Shown one piece after another: positions 17,244 through 25,248 of a stretch of 64,000 nucleotides of DNA (position 1 is the first letter of the stretch; each line of letters begins with the position of its first letter). A program made the position numbers and the translations under genes. Below the pieces are notes generated by a model. It was not told the origin of the DNA and did no database searches. It saw nothing but the letters and a program-made list of their open reading frames with translations. The stretch is from an uncultured Alkalilimnicola sp. (lineage in GTDB: Bacteria; Pseudomonadota; Gammaproteobacteria; Nitrococcales; AK92): NCBI GenBank assembly GCA_937951875.1, contig CALGAN010000024.1:62001-126000 (forward strand), read 5' to 3'.

Positions 17244-17256
17244 CATCAATTGATGC
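17243..17256. promoter_or_regulatory. Perfect 14-bp palindrome in the LysR/pirin gap
   Basis: GCATCAATTGATGC is an exact palindrome containing ATC-N4-GAT, a pattern compatible with LysR half-sites. It touches the neighbouring dyad and lies about 87 bp before the pirin ATG, so it may be the activation site for pirin. A TAATAT sequence at 17269-17274 could be the pirin -10, but no well-spaced -35 is seen. Confidence 0.5.
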
Positions 17257-17342
17257 ATAAGGCCGATGTAATATCAAACCTGTGCTTTCCGTGTCGCACC
17301 GCCAGCCCGGCGGGCGAACGTTCCACGCAGGAGGATATGGTC

Positions 17343-18182
17343 ATGAACAGCCGTCCCGTGCAACGCGTGCTCGTTGCCCGTCCCAGCGCCGATGGCGATG
17401 GCGTAAAGCTGAGCCGGGTGTTCTCGCCCAATGCCCGGCTCGATCCGTTCCTGCTGCTGGACGAGTTCGGCTCGGACGAGGCCGCCGACTACATCGGCGG
17501 TTTTCCGCCCCATCCGCACCGCGGCTTCGAGACCGTGACCTACATGCTGGAAGGGCGCATGCGTCATCGCGACCACCTCGGCAACAGCGGTCTGCTGGGA
17601 CCGGGCGCGGTGCAATGGATGACCGCGGGCCGAGGCATCATTCACTCGGAGATGCCCGAGCAGCAGGAAGGGCGCATGCGCGGTTTCCAGCTCTGGCTGA
17701 ACCTGCCGGCCGCCGAGAAGATGAAGCCGGCCAATTACCGCGACATCGACGCCGCCGAGATTCCCGTGGTCGAGCGAGCGGAGGCGGTCATCAAGGTCAT
17801 TGCCGGACGCTTCGCCGACGGCGAGACAGTGGTGGAGGGCGCAGTGCGGGGCGTCACCACCGACCCGCTGTATCTCGACGTCGCACTGCGGCAGCGCGCC
17901 GGTCTGACGGTTCCGATCGCCGACGACTACACCACGCTGGTGTACGTGTATGACGGCGCGGTGGCGGTCGGTGACCGGATCCTGCAGCCCAAGCAGCTGG
18001 CGGTGCTGGGCGCCGGTACGTCGGTGCGGCTCGAAGCCCAGGATGAGGAAGCCAGGCTGCTGCTGCTGGCCGCCAAGCCGATCGGCGAGCCGGTGGTCCA
18101 CTACGGCCCGTTCGTCATGAACACGATGCAAGAGATCGAGCAGGCGCTGCTCGATTACCGGGCGGGTCGACTGGTCGGGTGA
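17343..18182 (+). CDS. Pirin family protein
   Basis: 279-residue bicupin iron protein. The metal ligands of human pirin are matched: His57 and His59 in PPHPHRGFETV, and His101 and Glu103 in GIIHSEMPE. Bacterial pirins have been described as quercetinase-like dioxygenases or as partners of metabolic enzymes; which applies here is unknown. Two ATGs (17337 and 17343) are in frame; 17343 is chosen because GGAGG at 17330-17334 is 8 bases from it but only 2 from the other. It is divergent from the LysR gene and probably regulated by it. LysR-pirin pairs are common in proteobacteria. Confidence 0.95.
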   Translation: MNSRPVQRVLVARPSADGDGVKLSRVFSPNARLDPFLLLDEFGSDEAADYIGGFPPHPHRGFETVTYMLEGRMRHRDHLGNSGLLGPGAVQWMTAGRGIIHSEMPEQQEGRMRGFQLWLNLPAAEKMKPANYRDIDAAEIPVVERAEAVIKVIAGRFADGETVVEGAVRGVTTDPLYLDVALRQRAGLTVPIADDYTTLVYVYDGAVAVGDRILQPKQLAVLGAGTSVRLEAQDEEARLLLLAAKPIGEPVVHYGPFVMNTMQEIEQALLDYRAGRLVG

Positions 18183-18406
18183 GGCGCCCATTGCGGAGTC
18201 GGGCTAGCGCGCACGCCGCGCGACGCCCGGCCCCGCGCAAGCGGGAAGCCGGGACGAGTGCGCAATCCGTCTAGCCCGGTTCTGGCGGGGCGGCGTAGGC
18301 CCTGCCACGTGGCCTGGCCGGGCGTGCTTGCTCAGCGCCGTTGGCGTGATCCATCTCCTTTCCTGTCATGCCGTCGCAGGTTGTTCGGCGGCGTTTGTCG
18401 TCCGTG

Positions 18407-18443
18407 CTTACTAGTAAGATGTTACTAGTAAGTGTTGCGCAAC
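18407..18443. promoter_or_regulatory. Array of three palindromes upstream of yjfI
   Basis: CTTACTAGTAAG (18407-18418, exact 12-bp palindrome), TTACTAGTAA (18422-18431, exact, its centre 14 bp downstream of the first), and GTTGCGCAAC (18434-18443, exact 10-bp palindrome). The third overlaps the proposed -35 of the yjf promoter. Two near-identical tandem copies suggest a dimeric repressor or activator bound to both; I do not recognise the regulator. Confidence 0.6.
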
Positions 18444-18464
18444 TAGCCTTCCCCCCTGTATCCT
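18435..18464 (+). promoter_or_regulatory. Candidate sigma70 promoter of the yjf cluster
   Basis: TTGCGC (18435-18440) and TATCCT (18459-18464) separated by 18 bp. Both are imperfect, as expected for a regulated promoter. Transcription would start near 18471, about 28 bases before yjfI. The -35 lies inside the third palindrome of the operator array. No sigma54-type element (as at pspA) is seen. Confidence 0.45.
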
Positions 18465-18498
18465 GCCTTCATCGTTCTCGATTCAACCGGATGCGGCG

Positions 18499-19122
18499 AT
18501 GGCTGAGAGCAAATCGGCAAAGTACCAGCGGGCGTTCCGCGAGCGCATGCGTCGCCAGGGGCTGGTGTCCAAGCTGGTCTATATCCGGCCGGAGCATTCG
18601 GCGCTGCTAGCCAAGGTTGAGAAAGCGCTGCAGCAGCCTGCGGCGCAGATCGTCATCAGGAACAGTCACCCAGGAGACACACCCGCCATGGGCAACAGCA
18701 AATGGACAACCGCCTCGCTGTTCGAGGCCCTCAAGAGCAGCGAACTGGTCAGCAGCGGCCAGGCGACGATCGAGCTGATCGACGGGGTGGAGGCGACCAT
18801 CAATATCGTCATGCACGAGTTCGGCGATCTGCCCATCCAGATATCGGTCTCCGGCGAGCAGCTGTTCTGCTCGACCCAGCTCTGGGGTGAGGATCAGGTG
18901 GCGGACCCGGCTTCGTTCAACGAGAGCCTGCTGCTGCTCAATCCCATCAACCCGCTCTCCAATTTCGGGCTCATCCAGCAGCCGGACGGCCGCCGGATCT
19001 ACGTTCTGTTCGGCGAGCTCAGCGCGTCGTCGCTGCTGGAGCACGTGATCGAGGAAGTGGAGGTGCTGGCCCAGAACACCCTCGAAGCTGCCGACGCCTT
19101 TGCCGACCAACTGCTGAAGTAG
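18499..19122 (+). CDS. yjfI: YjfI family protein (DUF2170)
   Basis: 207-residue first gene of a six-gene cluster equivalent to E. coli yjfIJKLMC. Residues about 65-207 are the DUF2170 domain (SLFEALKSSELVSSGQATIELIDG onwards); residues 1-62 form a basic extension (KYQRAFRERMRRQGLV, then VYIRPEHSALLAKVEKAL) that looks helical. E. coli YjfI is only about 133 residues. An internal ATG at 18688, with CAGGAG upstream, would give a 144-residue DUF2170-only form, so two start sites are possible. The 18499 ATG has only a weak ribosome-binding site. It is 19 bp upstream of yjfJ. The function is unknown; it is always associated with the PspA paralogue. Confidence 0.88.
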   Translation: MAESKSAKYQRAFRERMRRQGLVSKLVYIRPEHSALLAKVEKALQQPAAQIVIRNSHPGDTPAMGNSKWTTASLFEALKSSELVSSGQATIELIDGVEATINIVMHEFGDLPIQISVSGEQLFCSTQLWGEDQVADPASFNESLLLLNPINPLSNFGLIQQPDGRRIYVLFGELSASSLLEHVIEEVEVLAQNTLEAADAFADQLLK

Positions 19123-19141
19123 TCCATCAGGAGAACCTGCT

Positions 19142-19843
19142 ATGAGTCTGTTGAAAAAGATCTTTACGGCTATCCGAGGTGGCGCTACCGAGGTCGGTCA
19201 GGCCATCGTCGACTCGCAGTCGCTGCGCATCCTCGACCAGGAGATCCGCGACGCCACCAACGCGTTGAACAAGTCGCGCGACGATCTCACCCGGATCATG
19301 GCGCAGCGCAAGCTGGCGGCCGACAAGCTCGCGCCCAAGGAGGCGAAGCTCAGGGAATACGAGGGCTACGCCGCGCAGGCGCTGGAGAAGAACGACGAGG
19401 CGCTGGCGCTGGAGATCGCCGCCAAGATCGCCGAGCTGGAGGGCGAGATCGCCGAGCAGCGGGCGCTGATCGAGGATTACGACAAGAGCATCGTTACCCT
19501 GAAGAAGGCCATTCAGGACGGCGAGAAGACGGTGGCGCGACTCAAGGTGCAGGTCGATCAGGTCAAGGCCACCGCCACGGTGCAGCGCGCCCAGGCGACC
19601 ATCGCCGCCCGTCACAGCGGCACCAACGCCACCATCTCGACCGCGCTGGAGTCGCTGGAGCGGATCAAGGCCAAGCAGGCCGAGACGGCCGCGCGCATGG
19701 AGGCGGCGCGCGAGCTGGCGCAGGAAGAGGAGGATGGCGACCTGCACAGCAAACTGAAGAAGGCCGGCATCATTCAGGAGCAGAACAGCGCCAGCGCGGT
19801 GCTGGAGCGCCTGAGGAAGCAGCGCGCCGAGGGCGGCAAGTAA
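19142..19843 (+). CDS. yjfJ: PspA/IM30 family protein YjfJ
   Basis: 233-residue PspA/IM30 (ESCRT-III-like) protein, almost entirely helical and coiled-coil. It opens with the amphipathic N-terminal helix (MSLLKKIFTAIRGGATEV) expected to touch the inner membrane, followed by LDQEIRDATNALNKSRDDLTRIMAQRKLAADK. Classic PspA stabilises damaged inner membrane. There is no pspF or pspBC nearby; the partners are the yjf genes, so this is the YjfJ branch. Strong GGAG lies upstream of the ATG. A 108-bp gap follows before yjfK, the only large gap inside the cluster. Confidence 0.93.
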   Translation: MSLLKKIFTAIRGGATEVGQAIVDSQSLRILDQEIRDATNALNKSRDDLTRIMAQRKLAADKLAPKEAKLREYEGYAAQALEKNDEALALEIAAKIAELEGEIAEQRALIEDYDKSIVTLKKAIQDGEKTVARLKVQVDQVKATATVQRAQATIAARHSGTNATISTALESLERIKAKQAETAARMEAARELAQEEEDGDLHSKLKKAGIIQEQNSASAVLERLRKQRAEGGK

Positions 19844-19951
19844 GGCCGCCAGGCGCGATCACGCGCGGCAGCGGCGGCGCCGAACGGATCGGCATCGCCG
19901 CTGTCTCTGCTCTGTGAGGCCGGTCTCCTGCTCTCGGTAAGGAACTGGGTG

Positions 19952-20611
19952 ATGTTCGACTTTCTCAAAAAAGCCTTGCGAGCCTCGCGCGAACCGAAGG
20001 AGGAGGCGCCGCCGCCGTCGCCGCTGCAGGCCATGGGGCTGCGTCGCGGCGGCTTCGTCAGCGTCGATCCGCTGCCGTTCCGCATGCTCGGCGATCGTCT
20101 GCTGTTCGCTCCGCCGCAGGACAGCCAGCGCATCGAGACCGTCGGCAAGGTGGACCTCGGCGCCGGAGCCATGCTGCATCGCTATTACTTGAGCGAGGAT
20201 GCCTGGATTCAGGTCAGCACCACCGCCGGGCAGATCGATGACCTCAAGCTGTTCGTCTTCGATCAGACCAAGAACCCCTCCAACCGCGCCAGCTTCGAGC
20301 GGTGGCTGGGCGACGAAAGTCCGATCGGTGGTAGAACCCTGGAGTACCGTGGCAAGCTGTTCCGCCGCGTCTGGGGTGACGAGGACGACGAACGGGCGCC
20401 GTTGGTGGCGTTTTCCGAAACGGTTTATTCCGATTCCGACGCCGTTCCGGCGTTTCGCACCGACCACTTCTGCATGCTTTACGAACGCGAAGTGGAGGAT
20501 AGCGAGCGGATGGAATACCTGCTGGTTTCGGCGGAGGAAACCGGTGACGAATACTGCGTGGTTTACAGCCTCGGCGTCGACGTCACCGACGCCGATCTAC
20601 AGGTGACTTGA
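19952..20611 (+). CDS. yjfK: YjfK family protein (DUF2491)
   Basis: 219-residue soluble protein of the DUF2491/YjfK family, third in the yjf cluster. Conserved parts include LGLRRGG-like GLRRGGFVSVDPLPFR near the N-terminus and the AWIQVSTTAGQIDDLKLFVF segment. There is no signal peptide or membrane helix. The ATG at 19952 is preferred over the in-frame GTG at 19949 because AAGGA sits 8 bases upstream. Four bases separate its stop from the yjfL start, so translation is probably coupled. No biochemical role is known; conserved linkage with PspA-like and ATP-grasp genes is the main clue. Confidence 0.88.
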   Translation: MFDFLKKALRASREPKEEAPPPSPLQAMGLRRGGFVSVDPLPFRMLGDRLLFAPPQDSQRIETVGKVDLGAGAMLHRYYLSEDAWIQVSTTAGQIDDLKLFVFDQTKNPSNRASFERWLGDESPIGGRTLEYRGKLFRRVWGDEDDERAPLVAFSETVYSDSDAVPAFRTDHFCMLYEREVEDSERMEYLLVSAEETGDEYCVVYSLGVDVTDADLQVT

Positions 20612-20615
20612 GCGC

Positions 20616-21044
20616 ATGGAAAACAACGAAATCGTCAGTGGCGCCGCGACGTATCTCGGCGGGTTGCCGGGATTTCTGGCTTACTTCGGAACGTCCGTCG
20701 CTCTGCTGGCGGCGTTCGCCGTGGTCTACAGCCTGGTGACGCCGCATCACGAGTGGCGGCTGATCAAGGCCAATACGCCGGCGGCGGCGATCGCCTTCGG
20801 CGGCAGCCTGCTCGGTTTCGTGCTGCCGCTGTACAGCGCCATTTCCCATTCGGTGAATCTGGTCGATTGCCTGCTGTGGGGTCTGGTGGCCTTCGTCGTG
20901 CAGCTCGCCACTTTCTTCGTGCTGCGGCTGGTCATTCCGGAGCTGCCGCGGCGGATCAGCGACAATGAGCTGGCGTCGGGGATTCTGGTCGCCGCCTTGT
21001 CGCTCGCGGTGGGTCTGCTCAATGCCGCGAGCATGACCTACTGA
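20616..21044 (+). CDS. yjfL: YjfL family membrane protein (DUF350)
   Basis: 142-residue inner-membrane protein of the DUF350 family with four predicted spans (about residues 20-42, 54-75, 82-108 and 120-140), and TPHHEWRLIKANTPAAAIAFGGSLLGFVLPL, characteristic of YjfL. DUF350 proteins recur beside glutathionylspermidine-synthase-like ATP-grasp enzymes and may present their membrane target. It lies 4 bp after yjfK and 16 bp before yjfM. Confidence 0.9.
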   Translation: MENNEIVSGAATYLGGLPGFLAYFGTSVALLAAFAVVYSLVTPHHEWRLIKANTPAAAIAFGGSLLGFVLPLYSAISHSVNLVDCLLWGLVAFVVQLATFFVLRLVIPELPRRISDNELASGILVAALSLAVGLLNAASMTY

Positions 21045-21060
21045 AGACGAGGACTTGCCG

Positions 21061-21615
21061 ATGAAGCGCAGTAGAATCGTCGGACTGGCTTTGATGGGCA
21101 GCGCGCCCGTGCTGCTGTCGGCCTGCGGAGAGCCGCCGACCGAGGCCATTACCTACAGCTCGCTGGAGCAGTGCCTGAAGGACGGCAAGCTGAGCGCCGA
21201 GGTTTGCGAGAGCGAGTATCAGCGCGCCGTGCAGATGCACCAGCAGACCGCGCCGCGCTTCACTTCGCAGGCAGCCTGCGAGGCGCAGTACGGCCCGCAG
21301 GGCTGCCAGGTGGTCCGCGCGCCGGGCTTCGGTGACTACTTCATGCCCGCCATGGCCGGCTTCATGGTGGCCAAGCTGCTCGATCAGCGGCGCGACCGCG
21401 ATCAGGCCTATTACGGCGGCTATGCGCGCGGCGCCGGTGGCTACCGCGGCGAGCCGCTCTACCGCAACCGCGAGGACCGCAGCACCTGGCGCACCTGGGA
21501 CAACCAGACCGTCGAGCGCGGCGAGGGCAAGACGGTGATGCGCGACAAGGCGATCACGCAGTCCCGCGGCGGCTTCGGTTCGCAGGCGGCGGCGCGGGGC
21601 AGCTGGGGCAGCTGA
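21061..21615 (+). CDS. yjfM: YjfM family lipoprotein-like protein (DUF1190)
   Basis: 184-residue exported protein of the DUF1190/YjfM family. The N-terminus has a basic start (MKRSR), a hydrophobic stretch and LLSAC at about residues 18-22, a lipobox-like cleavage site, so it is likely a lipoprotein. The mid region has paired cysteines (SQAACEAQYGPQGCQVV). The C-terminal third is rich in Gly, Arg and Tyr and low in complexity. The ATG at 21061 has GAGGA 7 bases upstream; an upstream TTG at 21055 is less likely. DUF1190 is a plausible substrate for the neighbouring ATP-grasp ligase, but that is inference from conserved linkage. Confidence 0.87.
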   Translation: MKRSRIVGLALMGSAPVLLSACGEPPTEAITYSSLEQCLKDGKLSAEVCESEYQRAVQMHQQTAPRFTSQAACEAQYGPQGCQVVRAPGFGDYFMPAMAGFMVAKLLDQRRDRDQAYYGGYARGAGGYRGEPLYRNREDRSTWRTWDNQTVERGEGKTVMRDKAITQSRGGFGSQAAARGSWGS

Positions 21616-21620
21616 GCGGC

Positions 21621-22784
21621 ATGCAGCGCATACGCGCCGAGGAGCGGCCGCACTGGCGCGAGCAGGCGGAGCGGCTCGGGTTTCTCTTCCACAGCCCGAA
21701 CGGCGAGCCCTACTGGGACGAGACTGCCTACTACCGCTTCACCCTCCGGCAGATCGAGGACGATCTGGAGCGGCCCACCGAAGAAGTGCACGAGCTGTGC
21801 ATGGACCTGGTGGCGCGGGCGGTGCGCGACGAGACGTATCTGCGGCGGCTGTGCATCCCGGAGCGCTATTGGGACTATATCCGCCGCAGCTGGCTGGACG
21901 GCCAGCCGCACTTGTACGGGCGCATGGATTTCGCCTACGACGGCCGCGGTCCGGCCAAGCTCTACGAGCTCAACTACGACACGCCCACGTCGCTGTACGA
22001 AAGCGCTTTCTTCCAGTGGCTATGGCTGGAGGAGGGCATCGCCGCCGGCACGCTGCCGCGTGACGCCGATCAGTTCAATTCCATCCAGGAAGCGCTGATC
22101 GAAGCGTTCGCGTTGCTGCGCCCCCGGCTGCCGATGCCGCTGTATTTCACCAGCGTGCGCAACGCCGCGGAGGACCGCGGCACCATCCTCTACCTGCGGG
22201 ACTGCGCGGCGCAGGCTGGCATCGAGACGCGGCTGATCGACCTGGAGGACATCGGCGCCAGCATCGACGGCCGCTACACCGACCTGGCGCATGACGTCCT
22301 GCCCGCGGTATTCAAGCTTTATCCGTGGGAGTTCATGTTTCACGAGAAGTTCGGCCCGCTGTTGCCGAAAGCCGATACGCTGTTCTTCGAGCCGCCGTGG
22401 AAAGCGGTGCTGAGCAACAAGGGCGTGCTGCCGCTGCTGTGGGAGCTGCATCCGGGCCATCCCAACCTGCTGCCGGCCCGCTTCGACCCGGCGCCGGATA
22501 GCCCGCCGCCGCCCGGTTGGGTGCGCAAGCCGCTGTTCTCGCGCGAAGGCGCCAACGTCGAGATCGCGCTGCCCGACGGCAGCGTGGTGTCCGAACCGGG
22601 ACCGTACGGCGACGCGCCGTGGGTGTTGCAGGCGTTCCATCCGCTGCCGTGCTTCGAGGGGAACTACGCGCTGATCGGCAGCTGGGTGATCGGCGATCGC
22701 GCCTGCGGTATCGGCATCCGCGAAGATCGTTCGCTGATCACCACCGACGCGTCACGTTTTCTGCCCCATATTTTCTGTGATTGA
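21621..22784 (+). CDS. yjfC: YjfC family ATP-grasp protein (glutathionylspermidine synthase-like)
   Basis: 387-residue ATP-grasp amide ligase related to the synthetase half of glutathionylspermidine synthase. Family features: DETAYYRF near residue 34, the GRMDFAYDG and KLYELNYDTPTSLYES strands (metal and ATP site), KLYPWEFMF, the VRKPLFSREGANVEI ATP-lid segment, and the C-terminal SWVIGDRACGIGIRED. There is no N-terminal amidase domain. Family logic predicts ligation of an amine or amino acid to a carboxylate, perhaps on a partner protein. It is the last gene of the cluster, 5 bp after yjfM. Confidence 0.93.
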   Translation: MQRIRAEERPHWREQAERLGFLFHSPNGEPYWDETAYYRFTLRQIEDDLERPTEEVHELCMDLVARAVRDETYLRRLCIPERYWDYIRRSWLDGQPHLYGRMDFAYDGRGPAKLYELNYDTPTSLYESAFFQWLWLEEGIAAGTLPRDADQFNSIQEALIEAFALLRPRLPMPLYFTSVRNAAEDRGTILYLRDCAAQAGIETRLIDLEDIGASIDGRYTDLAHDVLPAVFKLYPWEFMFHEKFGPLLPKADTLFFEPPWKAVLSNKGVLPLLWELHPGHPNLLPARFDPAPDSPPPPGWVRKPLFSREGANVEIALPDGSVVSEPGPYGDAPWVLQAFHPLPCFEGNYALIGSWVIGDRACGIGIREDRSLITTDASRFLPHIFCD

Positions 22785-22993
22785 CCGCGTTCGGTGCCGC
22801 GATTTCGCCCGCGAATCGCCGGGACGGCGCCGGCGACGATTGCCGTCCGCCGGGGGCGTCGTTAGGATCATAGGCCATTGGCGGATTGCCAGCGTCGTGG
22901 CGACGGCCCGGCGCCCGCGATGCAGATTCGGCGGCGCGCCGGTCCCCGCAGCAAATTCGAACTAATTAAACAAGCGAGGAGGAGAAGCAGCCC

Positions 22994-24613
22994 ATGCAAT
23001 CGACGATGATGAATGTACCGCTGACGCTGGTGCAGATCCTGGAGCGGGCGGGAACGCTGTTCGCCAACACCGAGGTGGTCAGCCGGCGGCCGGACAAGAG
23101 CGTGCACCGCTGCACCTATGGCGACATCTACAAGCGGGCGCGCCTGCTGGCCGAGGCCCTCACCAAGGCCGGCCTGAAGAAGGGTGACCGGGTCGCCACT
23201 CTGATGTGGAACCACTACGCTCACCTGGAGACCTACTTCGGCGTGCCGGCCGCCGGCGGCGTGCTGCACACCCTCAACCTGCGGCTGTTCCCCAACGACA
23301 TCGCCTACATCGTCAACCACGCCGAGGACCGCTTCCTCATCGTCGACGATGTGCTGCTGCCGTTGTTCGAGAAGTTCCGCGACCAGGTCAAGCTCGAGAA
23401 GATCATCGTCTTCCCGTTCAGCGGCCAGCCGGTGCCGGAGGGCATGACCTCCTATGAGGATTTCCTCAAGACCGCCACCGGCGACTTCACTTACCCCGAG
23501 ATCGACGAGAACGACGCCTGCGGCATGTGCTACACCTCGGGCACGACCGGCAATCCTAAGGGCGTGGTCTACTCGCACCGCTCGCAGGTGCTGCATTCGA
23601 TCGTCTCGGCGCTCCCCGACGGCCTGAACCTCACCCGCCGCGACGTGGTGATGCCGGTGGTGCCGATGTTCCATGTGAACGCCTGGGGCCTGCCGTACAC
23701 CCTGGCGCTGATCGGCGCCAAGCAAGTCTATCCGGGGCCGCACATGGACGGCGTGAGCCTGCTCGAGATGTTCGATCAGGAGAAGGTCACGGTCACCGCC
23801 GGCGTGCCGACCCTGTGGCTGGGCGTGCTCAACGCCCTGAGCAAGGAGCCGGAGCGTTGGAAGCTGCAGCCGGGCATGCGCATGGTCAGCGGCGGTTCGG
23901 CCACGCCGATCTCGCTGATCAAGTCCTTCGACAAGTTCAACGTCCGCGTGGTCTGCGCCTGGGGCATGACCGAGACCTCGCCGCTCGGCTCGGTGGCGAC
24001 GCTCACGCCGGAGATGGACAGCTGGCCCGAGGAGAAGAAGTACGAGTACCGCGCCAAGGCGGGCATGTACGTACCGCTGGTCGAGGCCCGGGTGGTCAAC
24101 GAGGACGGCGTCGCGCCCAACGACGGCAAGACCGTCGGCGAGCTGCAGGTGCGCGGGCCGTGGATCACCGGCGCCTACTTCAAGGGCGAGGGCGGCAACG
24201 ACAAGTTCACGCCGGACGGCTGGTTCGCCACCGGTGACGTCGCCCACATCAGCCCCGAGGGCTTCATCCACATCACCGACCGCACCAAGGACCTGATCAA
24301 GTCCGGCGGCGAGTGGATTTCCTCGGTGGAGATGGAGAACGAGATCATGGGCCATCCGGCCGTGGCCGAGGCGGCGGTGATCGCCGTGCCGCATCCGAAG
24401 TGGGTGGAGCGGCCGCTGGCGGTGGTGGTGAAGAAGCAGGGCATGGAGGTCACCAAGGAGGAGATCCTCGACTACCTCAAGCCCAAGGTGGCGTCCTGGT
24501 GGCTGCCGGACGACGTGGTGTTCGTCGACGAGCTGCCGCACACCTCCACCGGCAAGCTCATGAAGCGCGCCCTGCGCGAGCGCTTCCAGGACTGGAAGCC
24601 GAGCAACGGTTGA
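22994..24613 (+). CDS. Fatty-acid--CoA ligase (AlkK-like acyl-CoA synthetase)
   Basis: 539-residue adenylate-forming acyl-CoA synthetase activating a medium- or long-chain fatty acid. Motifs in order: [12 protein letters not shown] (about residues 180-191), [45 protein letters not shown], and the C-terminal [10 protein letters not shown] with the catalytic lysine. Closest in feel to AlkK/medium-chain enzymes. AGGAGGAG lies upstream of the ATG. It is separated by 209 bp from yjfC and ends in its own terminator, so it is probably an independent unit. No beta-oxidation genes adjoin it, so its pathway (degradation or acyl salvage) is not shown by context. Confidence 0.95.
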   Translation: MQSTMMNVPLTLVQILERAGTLFANTEVVSRRPDKSVHRCTYGDIYKRARLLAEALTKAGLKKGDRVATLMWNHYAHLETYFGVPAAGGVLHTLNLRLFPNDIAYIVNHAEDRFLIVDDVLLPLFEKFRDQVKLEKIIVFPFSGQPVPEGMTSYEDFLKTATGDFTYPEIDENDACGMCYTSGTTGNPKGVVYSHRSQVLHSIVSALPDGLNLTRRDVVMPVVPMFHVNAWGLPYTLALIGAKQVYPGPHMDGVSLLEMFDQEKVTVTAGVPTLWLGVLNALSKEPERWKLQPGMRMVSGGSATPISLIKSFDKFNVRVVCAWGMTETSPLGSVATLTPEMDSWPEEKKYEYRAKAGMYVPLVEARVVNEDGVAPNDGKTVGELQVRGPWITGAYFKGEGGNDKFTPDGWFATGDVAHISPEGFIHITDRTKDLIKSGGEWISSVEMENEIMGHPAVAEAAVIAVPHPKWVERPLAVVVKKQGMEVTKEEILDYLKPKVASWWLPDDVVFVDELPHTSTGKLMKRALRERFQDWKPSNG

Positions 24614-24656
24614 TCTCGTCCGCCGGCGGTCGCATAGGCCGTCTGCGGTCCAATGG

Positions 24657-24690
24657 AAAGGGGCGCCTCGGCGCCCCTTTCGTTGTTTGC
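24657..24690 (+). terminator. Intrinsic terminator after the acyl-CoA synthetase gene
   Basis: Stem AAAGGGGCGCC (24657-24667) and GGCGCCCCTTT (24670-24680) with a minimal loop, followed by a T-rich CGTTGTT. The A-rich left flank makes it potentially bidirectional for the convergent gene at 24700-25107. Confidence 0.85.
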
Positions 24691-24699
24691 GTGGGCGGT

Positions 24700-25107
24700 C
24701 TACAGCGCCTTCGCCGATCGCTGGCGTCGCCGCCGACGCGGCAGCGACGTCGCGTGCAGCCAGGTCAGCGCATCGATCTCGTCGGTGAAGCTGCGCGAGC
24801 GGAACCCGGCCTTGGCTATAGCCTCCGCCAGGGCATAGGCGCGCCGCTCGCCGCTGGCGCAGAGCAGGGCGATGGAGCAGAGCCGGCGGGCGCGGGGCAG
24901 CCGCGCGTTCCTCGCTCGCCGGCAGCTCCAGGCCAGCACGCCGACCACGCGGGCTTGCCGGAGGTCGAGCAGGTGGCGATAGTGGCCGTCGGCGCCTTGC
25001 TCGGCGGTGCGGCGCAGCGCGTCGCAGCCGTCATCTATGGTCAAACCGCCACGGATCGTGGTCCGGACGATGCCGTCACTACTGAAGATGTCGATTTTTG
25101 CTGTCAT
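24700..25107 (-). CDS. Hypothetical protein, possibly SpoIIAA/STAS-like fold
   Basis: 135-residue protein not recognised with confidence. It opens MTAKIDIFSSDGIVRTTIRGGLTIDDG and alternates short strands and helices (HYRHLLDLRQARVVG; IALLCASGERRAYALAEAIAKAG), a pattern seen in SpoIIAA-like/STAS proteins that record or share stress signals. The tail is very basic (PRRRRRQRSAKAL). There is no signal peptide. The ATG at 25107 is chosen as the first methionine giving this compact domain; the frame stays open upstream but crosses the divergent membrane-protein gene. It is convergent with the acyl-CoA synthetase terminator. Confidence 0.65.
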   Translation of the reverse strand: MTAKIDIFSSDGIVRTTIRGGLTIDDGCDALRRTAEQGADGHYRHLLDLRQARVVGVLAWSCRRARNARLPRARRLCSIALLCASGERRAYALAEAIAKAGFRSRSFTDEIDALTWLHATSLPRRRRRQRSAKAL

Positions 25108-25248
25108 GCACCATGCTTTGGGGTGAGGCCCCGGATCGTTCAAGATCGGCAGGGGAAGCACCGCACCAATGGGCGTGGCGCTGGTCCAAGGATGCGATAG
25201 CCGCCTCGCAATGGCCGCATGCCGACGCCATCGGCAGGGATAGGTGAA

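Larger units (their letters stand above)
18183..18498. other. Intergenic region between pirin and the yjf cluster
   Basis: 316 bp without a credible gene. It holds a GC-rich hairpin soon after the pirin stop (18226-18253: CCCGGC/GCCGGG outer stem, CCCGC/GCGGG inner stem, GCAA loop, no T tract), a 10-bp palindrome GCCACGTGGC (18304-18313), and near its right end the operator array and promoter of the yjf cluster. Confidence 0.7.

Noticed and set aside
18183..18498. Sigma54 promoter expected for a PspA-type gene
   Set aside because: Candidate GG and GC dinucleotides in this gap have 9 or 12 bases between them rather than 10; no PspF gene is present.
23685..23700. parS-like sequence TGTTCCATGTGAACGC
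   Set aside because: Only 11 of 16 bases match and it encodes the conserved MFHVNAWG motif of acyl-CoA synthetases, so coding constraint explains it.
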